DNA of 64,000 nucleotides from Aselliscus stoliczkanus (Eukaryota > Chordata > Mammalia > Chiroptera > Hipposideridae): positions 65,284,921-65,348,920 of the forward strand of contig CM066733.1 in NCBI GenBank assembly GCA_033961575.1, given 5' to 3'. The translations under genes were made by a program, and so were the position numbers. Below, piece by piece: positions 35,925-48,685 of the stretch. A model generated the notes under the pieces. The model made no database searches, was not told the origin of the DNA, and saw only the letters and a list, made by a program, of their open reading frames with translations. How positions within the stretch are numbered: the stretch's first letter is position 1; every line of letters starts with the position of its first letter.

Positions 35925-37324
35925 AAAAAATCAGCTGAAACGTTTTCCTGTCATTCCTGAAACCTGATTGAAGATTAGATATATCCAGGGCACAGCTTCC
36001 AATTACTCAGCATCTGTTACCTAACCAACCACTGCAACCTCGGGGAACGACTTATACAAAAAACCACTATCACACTTCACTCCTACAACTGGACTGCATC
36101 TTACTGCTTACCCTGGGGAGGAGGCAAAGTCTGCGGAGATATGAATCTGGGAGATGCTTTTCCTTCACAGCCCCCAGTAAAGACCAGCTCTTCCACACCT
36201 GACCAATGCTAAGGGAGGAACCACAATTCGAGAAGAAAGGAAGCCTTTTTCCTAAGTCTGTTGCTGGGATTCGCAAAGGATTGTTACTGAGTAAAACCTA
36301 AAGACAGCAGAGATGAGAAGGGATGCATTTCTGCTGGTTTGCTAGATGAGGTGAGATGATTTCGTTCATATTTTGCTTTGCTGGAGCAGTGTGAATAGGG
36401 GACAGGGTGAAAGAAATAAAAAAATGTATTACCAGGAACTCTGGTTCTAAATTATAGCTTGATTTAAGGACAGTGTCTGAACTTCTTAAATAAGTACACT
36501 AAGAAGCCAATTATGTCCTGGTTCTTTGGTGGCAATTGTGTCCCCTAAGAACAGTCTGGTCTTTAAGTACAGATAGGGACATCAAAGCTATGCAAATAAG
36601 AGGTTCAGCCACCAAGCCACCTGGCCTGTACTTTCATTTTGTTTTTCATTTTCAAGCTTGAGCTATGGAAAGGGTTTGGGCTGTGGGCTGTTTTCAACTT
36701 CACATTTCAGTTTTTGCATCACTGAAGGACAGGGTTTTAAAATGGAAGGACGCGTTAGACATACTTGAATCCAAGACCTTCACCATACAAGTGAGCAAAA
36801 ATCAGGCCCCGTGAGGTCCTTCCGTTTGCACAGCTTCCCTCTCCCAGCTAATGCTGCCCACTGCACACGTCTCCTACTGAGGTTTCCATTTGCCCCTGTG
36901 CATGGGTGCTTCCCCTCTCCCATGTCCCCAGGCTGCACTATCACCTCAGCAGGTACTCCTCACACCACAGGAGCAGGCCATGTGAGCAAAGTCCCTTCCA
37001 GTCACCCTCGAGAATGCTGAAAATCAGACTACATGTGCCACCATCGTTTTCTTGTCCAGTTCTTTCTTTACTGGTCCATCGGACTTCAAGACATGTTATG
37101 GCCCAAGTGCCTGGTGCAAAGGTTCTCTCGGCAGCCATTTCTCCTGGTTCATATGACTCCTGAAATTTGACCCTTCACGGAGTTCTAGTTGGTTGAAAAT
37201 TAGATATAGTTGCCCCTCTCCCCTGACCTCAGCTCAGCACTCCATCAACGCTTCAGTACAGCTTAACTCCCTGGCCTTCTCGCGGGGGAAGAGAAAGAAA
37301 GGGAAGCTGAGCTGGCAGCATTAT

Positions 37325-37470
37325 CAATGTTACATTATGGCTCATTCAATCTTCATGAACCACCCCAGGATATAGGAGTTATGTCCGCATTGCAGGTGAG
37401 GAAACCATAGTGAGGTTCAGTGGTTTCGCACAGACGTGTAGTGAGGGCTGATATTCAAATCCTGGGCCAA
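37325..37470 (+). repeat. MIR SINE remnant
   Basis: gcattgcaggtgaggaaacc, cgcacagacgtgtagtgagg, tattcaaatcctgggc. Confidence 0.6.
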
Positions 37471-37799
37471 TCAGACCCTTCAGCCCTCATCTTTCACTAC
37501 AATGTGTTGCCTCCCAGGACTAAGTAAAATGTCACTAACCCTGTCTTTCTGAGTCTTGGTTGCTCCTTTGAACATAAATCATTTGAATATGTCTCCTGAC
37601 CAAGCCCCATTCACCACTATGGAGTCATAGAAAGGGAGACACATAGAATTAAAGGAAAACAATGTGACAGTGATATATTTATGATGGTCTAGGTCCCGTC
37701 TGTCCTCACCCTCACCCACCCCCTCTTTCTTGAAAAGACAGGGAAAAGAGTGAGAAACAGTTTTGCACACTAGTTACCAGCTCAGGATCCAAAGCCAAC

Positions 37800-37965
37800 T
37801 GCTTGGTTCACCACTGAGGTGTACTTTAATCAAGTCGTTTAATCTTTCTGTGCCTCTGTTTCTAATGTGTAAAATGGGCATGATCCTGACATACAGCTGT
37901 TCTGAGAATTAAATGAAAAAATACATGTAAACCCCATTAAATAGTGCCTGGCACATAGTAAACAT
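37800..37965 (-). repeat. MIR SINE remnant
   Basis: cgtttaatctttctgtgcct..aaaatgggcatgatcctgac..gtgcctggcacatagtaaac. Confidence 0.7.
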
Positions 37966-38818
37966 TCAATAAAGATGAAGAATTATTTCACTCTCTCTCC
38001 TCAAGCCAGTGGGTCAATAATAAAGCATTACACAGAGAAATGTTTTTATAGACTTATCCTGGACAAGGACATTTTCAAGTACAGTTGAGATGAAGTCAGA
38101 GAATACCAAGAGCAGCAAAAAGGCGCTTGAATCTCTGAGGGACAGGCCAAGAAGGACAGGAGAAATGGAGAATGCTTTTGTGTAGGAAAGGTTTAGGGTA
38201 GCTTGAAGAGCTTTAAGCACTTCTTTATTTTCACCTGCAGCCAAGATCTCCTAATTCATCTCTCAGCCACCAGCTCCTTCACCTCTCATAGTCTGAAATC
38301 ATCCAATTAAGATGCTCAGCTAAGGCAGACATGTACCACACCCTCTTTGACTGAATTATCATCTAGGGACCATCACCATTATCATGAAAAAACGCTAGGG
38401 AGAAACAAGTCAGGGGATGTTCCTTAAACATGCCTTCAATTCCCTCTCCTTCATCTACCCCGAGTCCCTGATAAAAGGCTAAGTTCTTTTGCTCCTGCAG
38501 CCTCAGCCTCCAATATCCTCACAGGCAAATGGCCTCTCCATTTTCTCATTCAAGAAACGCGAGTAATTGTTTTCAAATCACCATATCCTCTGTACTGAAC
38601 AGAACCCTGCAGCCCTTTGAAAAACAGAGCCCTGCAGCCCAGAAAAGCAATGTGTAAACTATAAAGAGCACTGTCCCAGGAGTCAGGAGACCCAAACTCT
38701 GGTCTCCTCTTTAACCCTACTGGCAACATGAACTTGTACCCAAGGTCATCATTCTTCCATGGACCTCAGTTTCTGCAAAGTGAGAGAATTGGACTAAATG
38801 AGTCTCTGCTAACTCTGA

Positions 38819-38828
38819 CTCTCTCTCT

Positions 38829-38916
<88 letters not shown>
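38819..38916. repeat. Compound (CT)n(CA)n microsatellite
   Basis: About 55 bp of CT units followed directly by about 20 CA units. Confidence 0.97.
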
Positions 38917-38918
<2 letters not shown>

Positions 38919-40544
38919 TTCCCATGATCTTCATTGCTCTCCAACTGGAAGTTTTCCCAAAATAAAGCTAAAACAAACACTCATTATGCTACTAAAGTCT
39001 ACGAAGCCCTGATCCTAGGGCAGTGCCTTCAACTTATTGTTCAAATACATATAATTACATGAAAATAACACAAGTTAAGCAGTTTAATAGCAAGTCATTT
39101 TTGAAATCTCCTAATCTTTCTTTTGCCTTGAGATTCCTTAAAGGTGAAGCTTGTTACAAACGTCCCCCATCATTTCAGAGCAGGATAGTACAGTGTACCT
39201 GGGACATGTCTACCTCATGCATTCTATTCCCCTGCTTCCCTGCTTCAGCCAAAGTACAACTAATTCAATATCAGGCAGCTGGAACATTGGGTTTCTCTTC
39301 AGGAAAATAATTCAACATCTGGACAACTCTCAAACAGGAGATACGACAGCAAAAAGCAGGACAGAGGGAGAAATACGGAACTAAGACAAGAGAATAATTC
39401 TTCTCTAATCTAATGTCTGTCAGACCATATTTCCCTGAAGAAATTCATGGTTGTCATAGCTAAAGACAAAACCTGTGGGCAAGAGCTTTGCCTGACCCGC
39501 TGTGGTGCCTGGCAGGGCTCAGGGCCTGTCCCCTGCAGGCGAGACCGGATATGGACATTGCTTTTCCAGAAGTGAAGTAAATTATTTCTATTACCCAAAC
39601 TGCCACCCTTTATGTAAGTGACATTTCCCCCCATCCTCAACGATTATCTCTTAGATCATCTACTAAGATTTTAAGCACAGAGTCCCAAGGAAGTACAAAA
39701 GCATGGATCTGTGCTAACTATGCAATTTAAGAAATCCTTTACTGGGGAGAGTAGTGTTCACACTGATGAGCCAAGAGAAGAATCTATGAAAGGTAAAGAG
39801 AGTTTCAGGGTAGCAAAAGCCTAGCCCTGTTTATTAATATTTAGCTAGACTGGTGTACTCCCAGCACACCTGTATCCCAGAAACTGCTCTTTACAGGGCA
39901 GATGTAAGCTGCTGGCCTCTCGTCAGCCAGGACAAGAGCTGAGTAACTTTTCTGCAGCACATAAAGCATTTACTACATATGTAGATCTCAGGAGTTCTGC
40001 CTGTAGTTGGGGCTCCCTGGCCCACCTGAGGAGACCAAGGTGCCCCTCAGCATAAAAATTCAGAAATGGATGAGAGCCTTAGACAGGATTTCATAACTCC
40101 TTTGCAAACAAGCTGACACGCTTGAAGGAATTGCAACACTTAGAACGTTAATTCTGTAATAACTGCTCAACCTCTAGCACACTATGAAAACGTCTCAAGT
40201 TTTCGCTAAAAGCATGCAGAATTATTGCACCTTCTCTTAGTCCTCCCCAACCATGCATCCTAATTGAAGTGAATATTTTTTTTGCTGCCCTGACCCTACT
40301 CTATTATAAGCGTGAGGGAAAGCTCTTGCATGTTGCAGTGAGCACACACACAGTCCTTCTTTGGTATAAGTTTGGAGCGAAGCTTGACCTCTTATCTCTG
40401 ACTACCAGCACACTGAACTCCACTCTACAGCACACTGCAGGACCAATCAGGGCAGTGTTTCCTTGACAGGCGTCAGTGTGACAGTGGGTATACTCAAATT
40501 ATTATGGCAAAATAGTCACATTGATCAAAATCTGGTGGCCCTCC

Positions 40545-40650
40545 TGTGATGAGTTCAAGTCTCCTCATTTTACAAACCAAGTAGAGATTCAGGGAGAGAT
40601 AGGGCTATCTGCCCAGAATTATCCAGCCTCTTAGCGGCAAACAAGATCTG
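40545..40650 (+). repeat. MIR SINE remnant
   Basis: ctcctcattttacaaaccaa..gagattcagggagagatagg..agcctcttagcggc. Confidence 0.55.
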
Positions 40651-41444
40651 GACTTCAATATTCCTCATCCACTGTTATTTCTGCTGCTTGCAGCTTCCCC
40701 TTTGTACTGCAGTCTGACCTTTGAGGAATGAGCCCATGACGCCACTCAACCATCTCACACTGCTTCAAAGGACTGAATTTCAGATATCCTTATCCTGTGG
40801 AGCAGATCCTGCATCCCTTCCTTTCTCCCAGCTCTCCTCAAGTAGCACTCTGTAGATGGGTACTGAACTAAGAAGTTACTTGATGTGACTCAATTAATCC
40901 TCTCAGTTTCTCTATAAGGAAAGCAGGGGGTGGAGCTGGAGTCAAAAGCTACATGCGTCTGTCTACTACTCCTGACCCCTCACTCCACTCAAAGTTTATC
41001 AGCTCCTTGAGCACACAGATGAAAAATAAAAGGAGAGACTGGTACCCAAGGCTACCCTCTCCTTTTCTGTGGCTCCAGTCTAAGAGAAAAGTTGTAGCAA
41101 GTTCATGGCAGGTACACCTACGAGGTGGACCCACAAGGTAAAATTGAGCTCCCCTGGTAAAAGTTGACATCTCCTGGTAAAAGCTGACGGAGGAACTGTG
41201 CAATCATTTTTAAGGGAAAATACAAAACTGCCACCTTCTCCTACTCCCACATATATCTGATGGTCCTGCATTGTTACATATCCCTTCAGCATACTGGGAA
41301 ACAGTTACTACACTAAAAGTAAGGTTAGCACAAGTTGCTAGAATTCAAGAAAGTCTCTAAGAACCAAACTGCCTATCTAAGCTATGCAAGTCACCAGGGG
41401 GCAAGAGAGAAGATACGAAAAGACGACTAATCTATGGTATAGCA

Positions 41445-41640
41445 CAAGGACTGGCAAACTATGGCCCACAGGGTAAGCCACTTGTTTCTGCAAATAAAGT
41501 TTAATTAGAACACAGCCATGCCCATCTTTACATGTAGTTTATGCCTGTTTTCCTACTACATAAGCAGAGTTGAATAGTTTGTAATGTAGACTGTATAACC
41601 CTCAAAGCCTACAATATTTCCTAGTTGGCTAACCCCTGTA
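41445..41640 (+). mobile_element. hAT-type (Charlie-like) remnant
   Basis: gactggcaaactatggccca..ctgcaaataaagtttaatta..ttggctaacccctgta, with inverted termini. Confidence 0.65.
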
Positions 41641-42039
41641 CTGATAGCTTAGAGGAAATATTATTTGGCAGAGGATAAATCCACATCCATATATAAAGCC
41701 AATAGAGTCTTGTTTGATATTCTGAGGCTTTCTGCCCATTTGAGAGGGCATTGCCTACAACAGGAGATTAATTGAGTTTATAATTAATCACACCAGATAT
41801 GGAGGCAAACCATGTTTCTTCTAATAAGCTCCTTTATTGTGGTAGTTTTGACACCTACTTAAGTATAGTTGAGTATATTTTAAAGGAGAATGTTTCTGCC
41901 TTGTTCATAGTCAATATTTCTGTGACTGAATGAGGAAACAAACCCAGAGATTAGCAGAGAATGGAGGTGATGGCGACATGCAGGACATGATGATGAAGAT
42001 GCATCATCTCTACCATCCCCATCGTCACCCTCATCACTG

Positions 42040-42235
42040 CTAGCAACTATGGACCACTGGTCATGTGGCCAGCAGTGTACTAGGCAATGGGCACGGTTAC
42101 CTATTTAGTTCTCACAACAAACTATGTGCTATTATATCCCCATTTTATACATAAGGCAAATGAGGCACAGGATGGTTAATTAACTTACCCTTGATCACAC
42201 AGCTAGTAAATGGAACCAGGCTTTAGCATCTTTGC
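42040..42235 (+). repeat. MIR SINE, near full length
   Basis: cagcagtgtactaggcaatg..attttatacataaggcaaat..ttgatcacacagctagtaa. Confidence 0.75.
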
Positions 42236-42869
42236 TCTTAATTATATGTTATAATAATTTTTTCTAACCTTATAAACAGAGGTCCAGAGAAGTAAAAGGT
42301 CTTAACTGAAATAATAAGGGAATGGCAAATTTAGCATTTTAGGGCCCAGTTTTATGGATGTAATTTCTAGTCTATGATGCTACTTTCCTCCCCAAAATGC
42401 TTGCTTCCACTGTGTCCCTCCCTCCTTTAACCCAATCACATGATTCCCACAAGCTTCTCTGATTAAGGCCACACACAAGGCAAATTCATTTCCATTTTGG
42501 TTAAACACAAACACCTCAGCATTTACAAAGGTGCCTTGGCCTTAGAATTAGCAGGTTTCTCTCTTCTCATTACCCTACTTTCCAGTGTTCAGGGCCAAAG
42601 AGTTTCACTTTAAAGAAGCAAATCAGATGGAGGGATATCAGCAATCATTTTGTAGCCAATTTTGGCATATTTCAAAGCACTGCTGTCATGGAAACCCCTG
42701 TTAGCTTCAAAACATAATTCTTTAATATTGGCAATTTGGTTTGAAGAACCCACCTTAAAATCTCTATGTTTAAATCCCTAACACCACATGTCATTGTAAA
42801 TTAAAAGGAAAAAGTCCAATAGTTCAGTGGCTTGAGAACAATCTGACCTTGAAAAGTTTAAGGGGATGG

Positions 42870-43240
42870 GGGGAGGGGTCAAGGGGCTCAGTTGGTTAAG
42901 AGCGCGACCTCTGAGCAACAGCGTTGCCAGTTGGATTCCCACATGGGCCAGTGAGCTGCACCCGAGCTGAGCTGCCGACAAGTGGCAGGATGGCCCAACT
43001 GGTGAGAACATATGCTCCTAACAAGGTTTTCATTTCGACTCCCCCATGGGATGGTGGGCTATGCCCACCTGCAACTAATAGTGAACACTGCACCTTGAGC
43101 TGAGAGGCTGCGAGCTGCCGATGGGCGACTGGATGGAGACTGGACTTGGAACTGAGCTAGCTGCGCCCTCCACAACTAAGATTGAAGGACAACAACTTGG
43201 CTGTTCCCCTTCCCCAATAAAATCTTTATAAAAAAAGAAA
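42870..43240 (+). mobile_element. Composite tRNA-like SINE (Rhin-type dimer)
   Basis: Two tRNA-like units in tandem: gctcagttggttaagagcg..ccagttggattcccacatgg, then ggcccaactggtgagaac..tttcgactcccccatgg. A body with caccttgagctgag and ccctccacaactaag follows, with a 3' end ccttccccaataaaatcttt. This is the dimer structure of rhinolophoid tRNA SINEs as I recall it. Confidence 0.8.
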
Positions 43241-44124
43241 AAGAAAAGGATAAGTGGGTAAGTCACGGTGTTCTAGAACAGTGCTAGCCAATGAACATCA
43301 TATGATGGAAATGTTCTATGTCTGTCCTGTCCAACCTGGTACCTATGAGCAACACATGGCTATCGGGCGCTTAAGCTGTGGCTGGTTAACTGGATTTTTA
43401 ACTTTACGTTAAACTTTAGTTTTAAATGTAATACTTCATGTGCCCATCATGTAAGCCAGCTCAGCTCCCAACCATCCCTCCTTGAGCTCTGTGCTATTGC
43501 CAGGCATAGGGTACACACAAGAAAACCCAGTGTCTGCTCTCTAAGAATTTACAAGCAATGAGGGGAGACAAACCACATACACATAAACTGTTAAATTGTT
43601 TAAGACAGTAAGAGCTAAAGGAATGAAGAAACAGAATCTTAGACTCTAGTTCTACAGAATGAGTGAGACCTTTGCCCTTTTGCTGCTGCAGGTACAAAGC
43701 AGTTTGCTTAGAAAACCGTGCACCGGCTGCTTTCACAATCCCTTTGATTTAAAGGAGACACTGTGGTTATATATCATGTACTTTAAGTAACCAGAGGGGA
43801 TTACCGTCCCTGTCAAATGCTTACCATCTCCCTAAGGTACAGGACTAAGAATGGGCTAATTAGGAACTAAGCCAGTTTAAACAAGATAAATCTAATTCCT
43901 TTGTGTCTCACCCCTTTTTTTTTTTTTGATAGCCTTAAGTCTGAAAGAAAAAGGAAATATGATCGAAGAGATAGACTGCCCCGAGTATTGCTCCCTTTAT
44001 CACTTTGCAGAACCTCCTCCACAAGTAGTTTCAGAGCAATGTCCACTCCTTACTGCTGTTCAATCTTCTCAGACCCCTAGGGCAACAGGATGCTGGGGAT
44101 CCAACCTCATAGTTTTTGCAAATA

Positions 44125-44205
44125 TTGGATTGTTGGAAAAGTCATGACGCATTTTTGCATGGAAAAACATAGAAAAAATAAGTTATGACTTTTCTGACAA
44201 CCCAA
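44125..44205. mobile_element. Mariner-type MITE (palindromic)
   Basis: About 81 bp. Ends ttggattgttggaaaagtca and tgacttttctgacaacccaa are inverted repeats, flanked by TA on both sides, the mariner target. There is no internal coding sequence. Confidence 0.85.
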
Positions 44206-44571
44206 TAGTTAGAGAGAAGGGTGAATAAAGGGGCAGAATAGCCGTTGGTTCTATTCTCAGCCATCCCCCTTCTCAAACTGGGACTGGACTACAGCTCTGT
44301 ATCTTCCATAGTGATAAGGAAGTGACTGAACTGACTGTTTTAAGATGATTTGAGTCTTTCTCAGTGCAATGTGTTGTCAGTTGTGTATGGACTAAGTTCC
44401 ACTATCTTTACTTGTGTGCTTTATGCTACAAAACAGATCAGACAAAATATATAGTTTTCCTTATAACCTGTCAATTAATGCGAACCCGCATTAATCTTAA
44501 TTTTAAATTAAATTGAACATGTTGGGATTATATTACAAAAAGAAATAAAGTTTTATTTAAAGGACAAAAAC

Positions 44572-44651
44572 ACCCCGGTTCGGTCCCACATGAGGGCCAG
44601 TGACACTGCCCTCAAAAAAAAAAAAAAAACAAAACAAAAAAAAAAAACCAT
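44572..44651 (+). mobile_element. Bat SINE, 5'-truncated at the B box
   Basis: Starts accccggttcggtccc and runs through gagggccagtgacactgccc to a long A-rich tail. It lacks the A box, yet carries a perfect 13-bp target duplication (aaaggacaaaaac at 44559-44571 and 44652-44664), so it was truncated at insertion. Confidence 0.9.
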
Positions 44652-44757
44652 AAAGGACAAAAACATAACAAACTGAGCATTAACTATAGACTTACATCTT
44701 TATGACATTTGGATCCAGTAATAAATCCTTAAAAATTTTGTGTGCATAAAAATTCTG

Positions 44758-45168
44758 GGGCCGGCCGAGTGGCACATTGGTTAAGAGCTGGTTGGGGATG
44801 CCAGCGGCCCCAGTTCGGATCCCACATATGAGGGCCAGTGACACTGCCCTCTACAAGCTCCACCTGGAGCTGGGCTGTGCGAGCCCCAGCGACAGTGTAG
44901 GCTGCAGCCCCTGCTGCAATGGGCTGCCATAAGCTACAGTGAGTGGACGGCAGCCAACGTGAGCAGTCGGCAGCCAGTGAGCTGCCAATAGCCACGGTGC
45001 GTGGCCGTCCAGAAGCCGGTGACCGATCTGCCTCATCCGGGAAGAACGCAATGACGATACCAACATGGGCCAGTGAAGCAATGACCTCTGCAACTAGACT
45101 GAAGAACAAAAAAAAAGACAGCAACTTGTCTGTTTCTCTCCCCGAATTCCCCAATAAAATCTTTAAAA
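44758..45168 (+). mobile_element. Bat tRNA-derived SINE, full long form
   Basis: Head gggccggccgagtggcacat, tRNA arm, B box GGTTCGGATCC, GC-rich body, a 3' end ccccaataaaatcttt and A tail. Flanks aaaaattctg at 44748-44757 and 45170-45179. Confidence 0.92.
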
Positions 45169-45941
45169 AAAAAATTCTGAAGGGTCTTCCAATGCCTGTT
45201 GCAGAAACAGACACATTGCAGGAAATCATACTTCAGTTCCAATCTACCAAACATAAAATTGACGTCAGAAAGGGAGGGAGCATACAAAATACCATAGCAC
45301 CCTCCTAGTCTTCCATCCTTCTAGCCACATAAGGTCTCATCTTGTGTTTCCAACACTAGGATTCAATGAAAGTAGGGTTGTAGTTTTGTGGAGCTCAACT
45401 TTAAAAATCCTAAGTCCATGGTACGCAGAGAGGGGTGAGGGGAGCCAAATAAAAAGGTTCTGTTGGCGAGAAAGATGGGAACCAATGGCCTAGCTTCAGA
45501 GTGCTGAGGCTCTCTCTACATGGCACTCAAGAGCATGACATGGTCTGCTTAAGGTGGGTAGGCGCAAGTGAAGTCTCACATGACCTCTTACAGAAACACC
45601 CAGCGCTAAGCGATTATGTTCCCACTCTCCCTCTCATGAACAATCCAATGTCACATGGACAAGGACCAGAAAAATACCTTATTATACAGGATTATCTTCC
45701 TCCCAGAATTCCCAGCAATCAGATCAACAATATATTGTCTCTAGAAGCCTGAGCACCTGGTTTTTATTAAACAGAAACCTCTCCCTGTAATGGGGTTTTA
45801 CTTGGTTGAACCTTTGAGAAGAGCAATTTGGAAAGAATAGATCTTCTTTAAAAAAATACCTTCAATATAAACATCCCAAAGCAAAACCCTGGGGCGAAAG
45901 GTTAAATGATAGGAAAAGCTAGTTATCCCTGAATGAGACTA

Positions 45942-46690
45942 CAGTAAGTAGTCCCCCTTCTCCTCAGGGGATCCATTCTAAAACCTCCTAGTAGATGCCT
46001 CCCAGAAACTGCAGATAGTAATGAACCCTATATATATAATCACTATGTTTTTTCCTACACGTACATACTTATGATAAAGTTTAATTTCTAAATTAGGCAC
46101 AATAAGAGATTACCAACAACAATAATAAAATAGAACAATGATAACAATATACTGTAATAAAAGTTATGTGAATGTGGTCTCTCTCTCTCCTCCTCTGCAA
46201 ATTAGTACAAATTTCTTTTTCCTTCTTCACAGTTTCATGGATAAAAGATTTGTTCTTACCGTAGTTCTTAGCAAGCTCAGCATAAGATTTTTTTTCTTTC
46301 CTTATTAAGCCGAGAACTTTCACTTTTTCACTTAAAAGAAGCACAAAGAGAAGACTTGGCACACCTGAATTGCCAGCATCACTGCTCTTGTGCTTTGGGG
46401 CCATTATTAAGTAAAGTAAGGGTGACATGACCATAAGCACTGTGATGCGGTGACAGTCAACCTGATGGCCAAGGCAACTACTAAGTGACTAAAGAGCAGG
46501 TAGCGTCTACGCATAGACTATGAGTCATATCCCAGGCCAGATGGGGCAAAACAGTGCAAGATTTAATCATACTACTCAGAATGGTATGCAACTTAGAACT
46601 TCTGAATTGTGTACTTCCAGAATGTTCTATTTAATATTTTCAGGCCACAGTTGACCACAGTAACTGAAACAAATAAGGGGAAACTAACTG
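45942..46690 (-). mobile_element. Tigger-family (pogo) DNA transposon, internally deleted
   Basis: TA-flanked, about 749 bp. Left end cagtaagtagtcccccttct, right end aataaggggaaactaactg. The left end continues with the familiar Tigger stretch aaccctatatatataatcac. The interior retains the transposase N-terminus on the minus strand. Confidence 0.85.
46190..46404 (-). pseudogene. Tigger transposase N-terminal remnant
   Basis: Begins MAPKHKSSDAGNSG, followed by LLSEKVKVLGLIRKEKKSYA and ELAKNYGKNKSFIHETVKKE. This is the psq/CENP-B-like helix-turn-helix DNA-binding start of Tigger1-type transposases. After about 70 codons the similarity stops; the catalytic DDE domain is absent, so the remnant cannot transpose. 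Confidence 0.85.
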
Positions 46691-47351
46691 TATTGCCATT
46701 GAGTAGGAAAAGCATATTGCTGAAGTCCTGCTTTCACAGAAAGTACGTATGGTCGGGCTTTGCTTGATTTGGCACTTCCATTGTTTTTCCAAAATTAGAC
46801 ATTATTTTAAGAACATAACCATAGTAGTTTAAGATGTTAAGATCATAAGACTGTCTAAGGATACGGTTCTCAATAATTCTGAAAACTACACTGCAAAAGG
46901 ACAGTTAGAAATATAGCTGGCAATGGAACTGTTAAAGGACGGGACTCACTCTTTAGTAAAGTGAATAATGAGAGGAGAGTTTCAAATATTTACTTAATCT
47001 GGCAGGATGTTCTCCACTAATTTTCTACTAATTAGATATAGCAGAACAAGTGTTCTGACTAGCCACTTAAAAGGCAATTTAATGAAATATCTGATCCTAG
47101 ACCACATCCTCTATCAGAGGGAAAAAGTACACTATTTATGAAGGCCCTTACTGGGTCAATTGAGAGCACTGGAATATAGATGGTAAATTAAAATTTTGTA
47201 TCCATGTTAAATTTATTGAGGTCTAAAACAGTACTATGCTTTTAAAAAGAGAATATCCTTACTGTTAGGAAATACACACTGAAACATCTTAGCCATATAG
47301 AGCCAGGAAATGGTTCAGAAAAATTATTTTATGGATGTGCATATGTATATG

Positions 47352-47562
47352 CAGAGGTGCCCAAAAAACGTATACACATTTTAAAAAAGGAAAAAACTAT
47401 ATTAAAGTTACACTGATGGTAACCACTTTGAGCACCTCTTGTAATTGTAGAAGTCAAACGTGACTTGTACACATTTTTTGTTATCGGTATATATTGAGTA
47501 TTACAATTTTAATACAGTTTTTTCCTTTCTTAAAATGTGTATATATTTTTTGACATCCTCTG
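47352..47562. mobile_element. Tc1/mariner-like non-autonomous palindromic element
   Basis: About 211 bp, same family as 17772. Ends cagaggtgcccaaaaaacgt and attttttgacatcctctg, inner arms attttaaaaaagg and cctttcttaaaat, and the conserved stretch ttgagcacctcttgtaatt. Confidence 0.8.
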
Positions 47563-48427
47563 TATATAGTATATATCATATAATGTTATATATAATATAT
47601 GACATATATTATGTAAACTATTCTATATTATTCATATTTATAATTTATAAAATCTATTTTTATATAAGACAGCACATAATAAACCAAAAAGGAAAAAAGA
47701 AAAAGGACAAAATGTTAAGAACAGGTCAATCTGGGCACAGGTATACAAGTATTTGTAATGTTCTTGGAATTTTTCCATAAGTTTGAAATTATGTCCAAGT
47801 AAAAAGACTTTTTTAGTCAAAAGGAGGGGAGAATTGAAGCCCTCCTTCCCTAGCTGGGTTGCCAGCAAGGGGTAGTCTGATTTAAGTCTGGGCAGGCCCT
47901 ATCCCTGGCAGGATGTTCACCTCAATCTGATTTTCTCTTGGTTTGATCACTCACACAAATTAGCAAAGGGAAGCAAAATGAGTTGCTGCTGTTTTTTCAC
48001 TTTTTCTAAATTTCTAATTACAAAAGTAGAACGTGCTTATTTTAGAAAATCAGGGGGAAGGAAACTAAGAAGGGAAAAAAAAAAAAAAGATACATAAATC
48101 CTACCCAAGTTGAAGAAACATCATTGTTATTTTGGCGTATTTTCTTTCAGTCTTTATTCCAAAGTTTTAAGAGAACTGGGATTATATTATATGAAGTCTG
48201 TAGTCTGGGTTGTTTTTTGTTTTCTTTAACACAGTACAAACATTTTCCTATGTCATCAGTTCAAAAAAAAAAAAAAAGTCTTCAGTGTCAACAAAATATT
48301 CCATATTACAGATAGGCCATAATTTACTTAGTCACTTCCTTAAAGCTGTCCCTTTGGTTATTTCCAACTTTAATTTATTATACATAATGCTGAGTTAAAA
48401 GTTTAGGATCTTTGTGCTTAAATCTTT

Positions 48428-48428
48428 A

Positions 48429-48466
<38 letters not shown>

Positions 48467-48468
48467 TT
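48428..48468. repeat. (ATT)n microsatellite
   Basis: About 12 ATT units inside an L1 remnant. Confidence 0.95.
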
Positions 48469-48542
48469 AGTAGTTCTGGTTTATACCTTTATAATAAATT
48501 CACAAAAATAGAATTGCTGGGCCAAAGGGTATAAACATTTTT

Positions 48543-48685
48543 TTTTTTTTTAGCTGAGCCATCCTGCCACCTGTTGGCAGCTCAGCGGCAGCTCAGCTCG
48601 GGCTGGGCATCGAACTGCTGTTGCTCAGAGATCAGCTTGCACTCATGAGTGAGCTCTTAACCAACTGAGCCTCTCGGCCGGCCTC
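48543..48685 (-). mobile_element. Rhin-type tRNA-like SINE, reverse
   Basis: The reverse complement carries ggccggccgagaggctcagt, a ttaagagctcactcatgag arm and the body of the second SINE type. Duplication taaacattttt at 48532-48542 and 48686-48696; the left copy overlaps the T-rich tail. It sits in an L1 piece. Confidence 0.82.

Noticed and set aside
38819..38916. Possible CRISPR-like or regular repeat array
   Set aside because: Only dinucleotide units without spacers; a microsatellite in a mammalian genome.
44729..45229. 166-codon minus-strand open frame, with similar frames at 27088-27528, 22840-23211, 21373-21741 and 18254-18616
   Set aside because: All share the same peptide pieces (SLAHVGIVI, EADRSPASG, GPHMWDPN) because they are the reverse strand of the long SINE, not a protein family.
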